A stretch of 8,085 nucleotides of DNA from contig DAOVRY010000022.1 of NCBI GenBank assembly GCA_030633645.1, positions 1-8,085 of the forward strand, in the 5' to 3' direction. Every line of letters starts with the position of its first letter. Position 1 is the stretch's first letter. Made by a program: the position numbers and the translations under genes. Below are positions 6,062 through 8,085 of this stretch, in pieces. This stretch comes from Pseudomonadota bacterium. GTDB lineage: Bacteria > Desulfobacterota > DSM-4660 > Desulfatiglandales > B25-G16. The notes below the pieces were generated by a model, which worked only from the letters and a program-made list of their open reading frames with translations, was not told the origin of the DNA and ran no database searches.

Positions 6062-7432
6062 ATGGATATGCCCAAGAAAAAAGAAGATCCCGGTTATCTC
6101 ACTTATAAGGTGCCTCCCCATAACCTGGAGGCTGAACAGACTATATTGGGTAGCATATTGATCAATAATGATGCGCTGAATCAGGTTGTGGATATCTTGT
6201 CAGGTGAGGATTTCTACCGGGAGACCCACACCCAAATATTTGAAGGGATGCTTACCTTGTATAACAGAGATGATCCCGTCGATCTGATTACGCTTTCGCA
6301 GGTGTTGAAGGAAAGGGGTGCTCTGGATAAGGTTGGAGGAACAGATTACTTGGCTTCACTGGCAGAAGCAACGTCAACCTCAGCTGGAATAATGCATCAT
6401 GCCAAAATTGTTAAAGATTTATCCACAAGAAGAAGCTTAATCGGCCATTGTGCCCGGATATCTGAATCCTGCTTCGAGTTTACTAATGACACTGACGAAG
6501 TCCTTGATTTAGCTGAGCAATCCATATTTGAGATAGCAGAGAGGAATATAGATCAAAACTTTTTTTCGCTGAATGAAGTAATAAAGGAAAGTTTCAAGAA
6601 ATTGGAAACCACTTCTCATAAGGGTGATTTTATTACCGGCATCTCAACGGGATTTACTGATTTTGACAATCTTACCTCCGGCCTTCAACCTTCTGATTTT
6701 ATTATTATTGCTGGTAGGCCGAGCATGGGCAAGACATCACTCGCTTTAAACATGGCACACTATGCTGCGCTTGAGGACAAGGCAGGGGTGGCTCTGTTCT
6801 CCCTTGAGATGTCAAAACTCCAACTTGGCATAAGGCTCTTGGGATTGGATGCCATGATTGATGCGTCCAAACTAAGGAGGGGGTCCTTACAGGATGATGA
6901 ATGGGTTCGGCTGACAGATGCGGCTAATAGACTCTCCGAACTGCCTATCTATGTTGATGATAGCTCTGGGTTGTCAGCGTTAGAGATGAAGGCCAAGGCC
7001 AGGAGACTAAAAAAGAAATATAACATATCTTTGGTGATTGTTGATTATCTTCAATTGATGCAGAGCAAGAAGTCGGTTGAATCGAGACAGCAGGAGATTT
7101 CTGATATATCACGGTCTTTGAAGGCCCTTGCAAAGGATTTGAATATCCCTGTTGTGGCACTTTCCCAGTTAAACAGAAGGGTTGAGGACAGACCAAATAA
7201 GAAACCAATGCTGGCAGATTTGAGGGAATCGGGTGCTATAGAACAGGATGCAGATCTGATTCTGTTTATCTACCGAGAAGAGCTGTATAACCAGACGGAG
7301 GAAAACAAGGGCAAGGCCGAGATTATTATTGCCAAACATAGGAATGGACCAACTGGTAAGGTCGATTTAACATTCAGGGAAAAATATACAAAATTCGATA
7401 ACTTCTACCGGGAAGAATTGGTAGAAAGGTGA
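6062..7432 (+). CDS. dnaB: Replicative DNA helicase DnaB
   Basis: Hexameric 5'-3' helicase that unwinds DNA at the replication fork and binds primase. The 456 residues have the usual length. The N-terminal domain (about 12-115) starts with VPPHNLEAEQTILGS and includes FYRETHTQIFEGM. The RecA-like ATPase domain (about 185-456) has Walker A GRPSMGKTS (218-226, Lys224), Walker B LVIVDYLQLM with Asp328, and SQLNRRVEDRPNKKP followed by LRESGAIEQDADLILFIYRE, which holds the sensor and arginine-finger region. The sequence is continuous, with no intein. ATG at 6062 is preferred: an open TTG at 6026 would add a lysine-rich stretch that overlaps rplI. No good Shine-Dalgarno is present, so translation may couple to rplI 10 nt upstream. 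ATG at 6068 is an alternative. Confidence 0.97.
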   Translation: MDMPKKKEDPGYLTYKVPPHNLEAEQTILGSILINNDALNQVVDILSGEDFYRETHTQIFEGMLTLYNRDDPVDLITLSQVLKERGALDKVGGTDYLASLAEATSTSAGIMHHAKIVKDLSTRRSLIGHCARISESCFEFTNDTDEVLDLAEQSIFEIAERNIDQNFFSLNEVIKESFKKLETTSHKGDFITGISTGFTDFDNLTSGLQPSDFIIIAGRPSMGKTSLALNMAHYAALEDKAGVALFSLEMSKLQLGIRLLGLDAMIDASKLRRGSLQDDEWVRLTDAANRLSELPIYVDDSSGLSALEMKAKARRLKKKYNISLVIVDYLQLMQSKKSVESRQQEISDISRSLKALAKDLNIPVVALSQLNRRVEDRPNKKPMLADLRESGAIEQDADLILFIYREELYNQTEENKGKAEIIIAKHRNGPTGKVDLTFREKYTKFDNFYREELVER

Positions 7433-7470
7433 TTTTTTAAACCGCACTTTTTTTACCCGTTACCAATAAC

Positions 7471-7476
7471 TTGAGG
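7471..7476 (+). promoter_or_regulatory. Ribosome binding site supporting an AUA start of hflX
   Basis: TTGAGG, with the core GAGG at 7473-7476, lies 7 nt before ATA at 7484. An in-frame TGA at 7472-7474 excludes any start further upstream, and no ATG, GTG or TTG occurs near in frame. The spacing points to ATA as the initiation codon. Confidence 0.5.
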
Positions 7477-7483
7477 CAGAGCC

Positions 7484-8085
7484 ATAAACAAGGTATATGG
7501 CAAAATAGGTGGTCTCAAGGCCAGCCATCTCAAAAGACTTCAAAACATCTATACACGACGTATTTCCAAGGGCGAAATCATCTCTCGTGAGATTGCACGC
7601 CGATTAGCGGAGATCTCCGCTGACATCAAGAGACAAGTGGCACTCCTCATCGGAAGGAGGGGGGATGTAGAGTATGTGGTTGTGGGCAATGACCACAGCA
7701 TCCTGATCCCTGATTTAACTCGGTTCAGGTCTGGTGCTGGTAGATTGAAAGGGCTAAGGTGTGTCCACACTCACCTGCACGGAGAGCCACTGAGTCATGA
7801 GGATCTCATGGATCTCGCTCTACTCAAGCTGGATTTGATGTTGTGCATTACCATTAATCCTCAAGGGATTCCGGCCGATCTTTACTATGCCCATCTCCTT
7901 CCCAAGAATAAATCAGGGCAGCCGTGGATTGTGGATCATGTAGCTGATATTGGCAGGCTTCATTTCAATTTTTCGGACTTTATCAGAGATCTTGAAAGTG
8001 AGCTTTCCAAAACAGGCCAGGGTCTCGGAATGGAAAGGAAGGAAAAGGCTGTGCTTGTGAGTGTGACCAAGGCCTCGAAGAGGCA
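7484..8085 (+). CDS. hflX: GTPase HflX, N-terminal part (cut by window end)
   Basis: Ribosome-associated GTPase that splits or rescues stalled 70S ribosomes. The visible 200 codons match the HflX N-terminal domain: KVYGKIGGLKASHLKRLQ at the start, then EIKR-like ISADIKRQVALLIGRRGDVEYVV, LIPDLTRFRSGAGRLKGLR, the conserved HTHLHGEPLSHEDLMDLALLKLD split as HTHLHGEPLS and EDLMDLALLKLD, and near the edge EKAVLVSVTK. The G domain lies beyond the window. The frame opens after a TGA at 7472 with no ATG, GTG or TTG until a GTG deep inside the conserved domain. ATA at 7484 gives the expected N-terminus and has GAGG 7 nt upstream; a G-to-A change from an original ATG, or a sequencing error, is equally possible. 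It lies 51 bp after dnaB with no terminator between, so it may be cotranscribed. Confidence 0.88.
   Translation, partial: MNKVYGKIGGLKASHLKRLQNIYTRRISKGEIISREIARRLAEISADIKRQVALLIGRRGDVEYVVVGNDHSILIPDLTRFRSGAGRLKGLRCVHTHLHGEPLSHEDLMDLALLKLDLMLCITINPQGIPADLYYAHLLPKNKSGQPWIVDHVADIGRLHFNFSDFIRDLESELSKTGQGLGMERKEKAVLVSVTKASKR

Overview
The window reads as a chromosomal segment of a Gram-negative bacterium, most likely in or near Desulfobacterota (the former delta-proteobacteria). This rests on the gene order rpsF-rpsR-(small membrane or exported ORF)-rplI-dnaB followed by hflX, on an exported HtrA-type protease, and on the look of the HflX N-terminal domain. It is inference from remembered family patterns, not a database result. 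All supported genes lie on the + strand.

Layout. Bases 3-95 may be the 3' end of an upstream gene. A periplasmic Do/HtrA serine protease with two PDZ domains follows (177-1613). Next is a 442-bp gap with a weak terminator-like hairpin and a roughly 181-bp element with imperfect terminal inverted repeats, whose right end stops 17 bp before the next gene. A 690-residue ClC-family chloride channel/transporter with a CBS pair and a C-terminal RCK_C (TrkA-C) domain occupies 2056-4128. A second gap of 495 bp contains a different roughly 195-bp element with 24-bp terminal inverted repeats and a possible 4-bp target duplication, then a good sigma-70 type promoter and a short leader before the ribosomal/replication cluster. 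That cluster is rpsF (S6), rpsR (S18), an unrecognised 81-residue ORF, rplI (L9) and dnaB (replicative helicase). After a 51-bp gap comes the first 200 codons of hflX, cut by the window end.

How the parts relate. rpsF through dnaB look like one transcription unit driven from about 4549-4577: the S6 and S18 genes overlap at TAATG, and dnaB follows rplI by 10 nt. The protease and the ClC gene look like separate units, each followed by repeat-rich intergenic DNA. The two elements have different ends, so they are not obviously a compound transposon around the ClC gene, but they share an identical 15-nt core.

No clearly new multi-gene system is visible. The points most worth checking are: the two MITE-like elements and their shared core; a ClC whose conserved gating glutamate is histidine; an hflX reading frame whose only sensible start is AUA; a possible structure hiding the Shine-Dalgarno sequence in front of rpsF; and an unrecognised small exported or membrane ORF inside the ribosomal operon.
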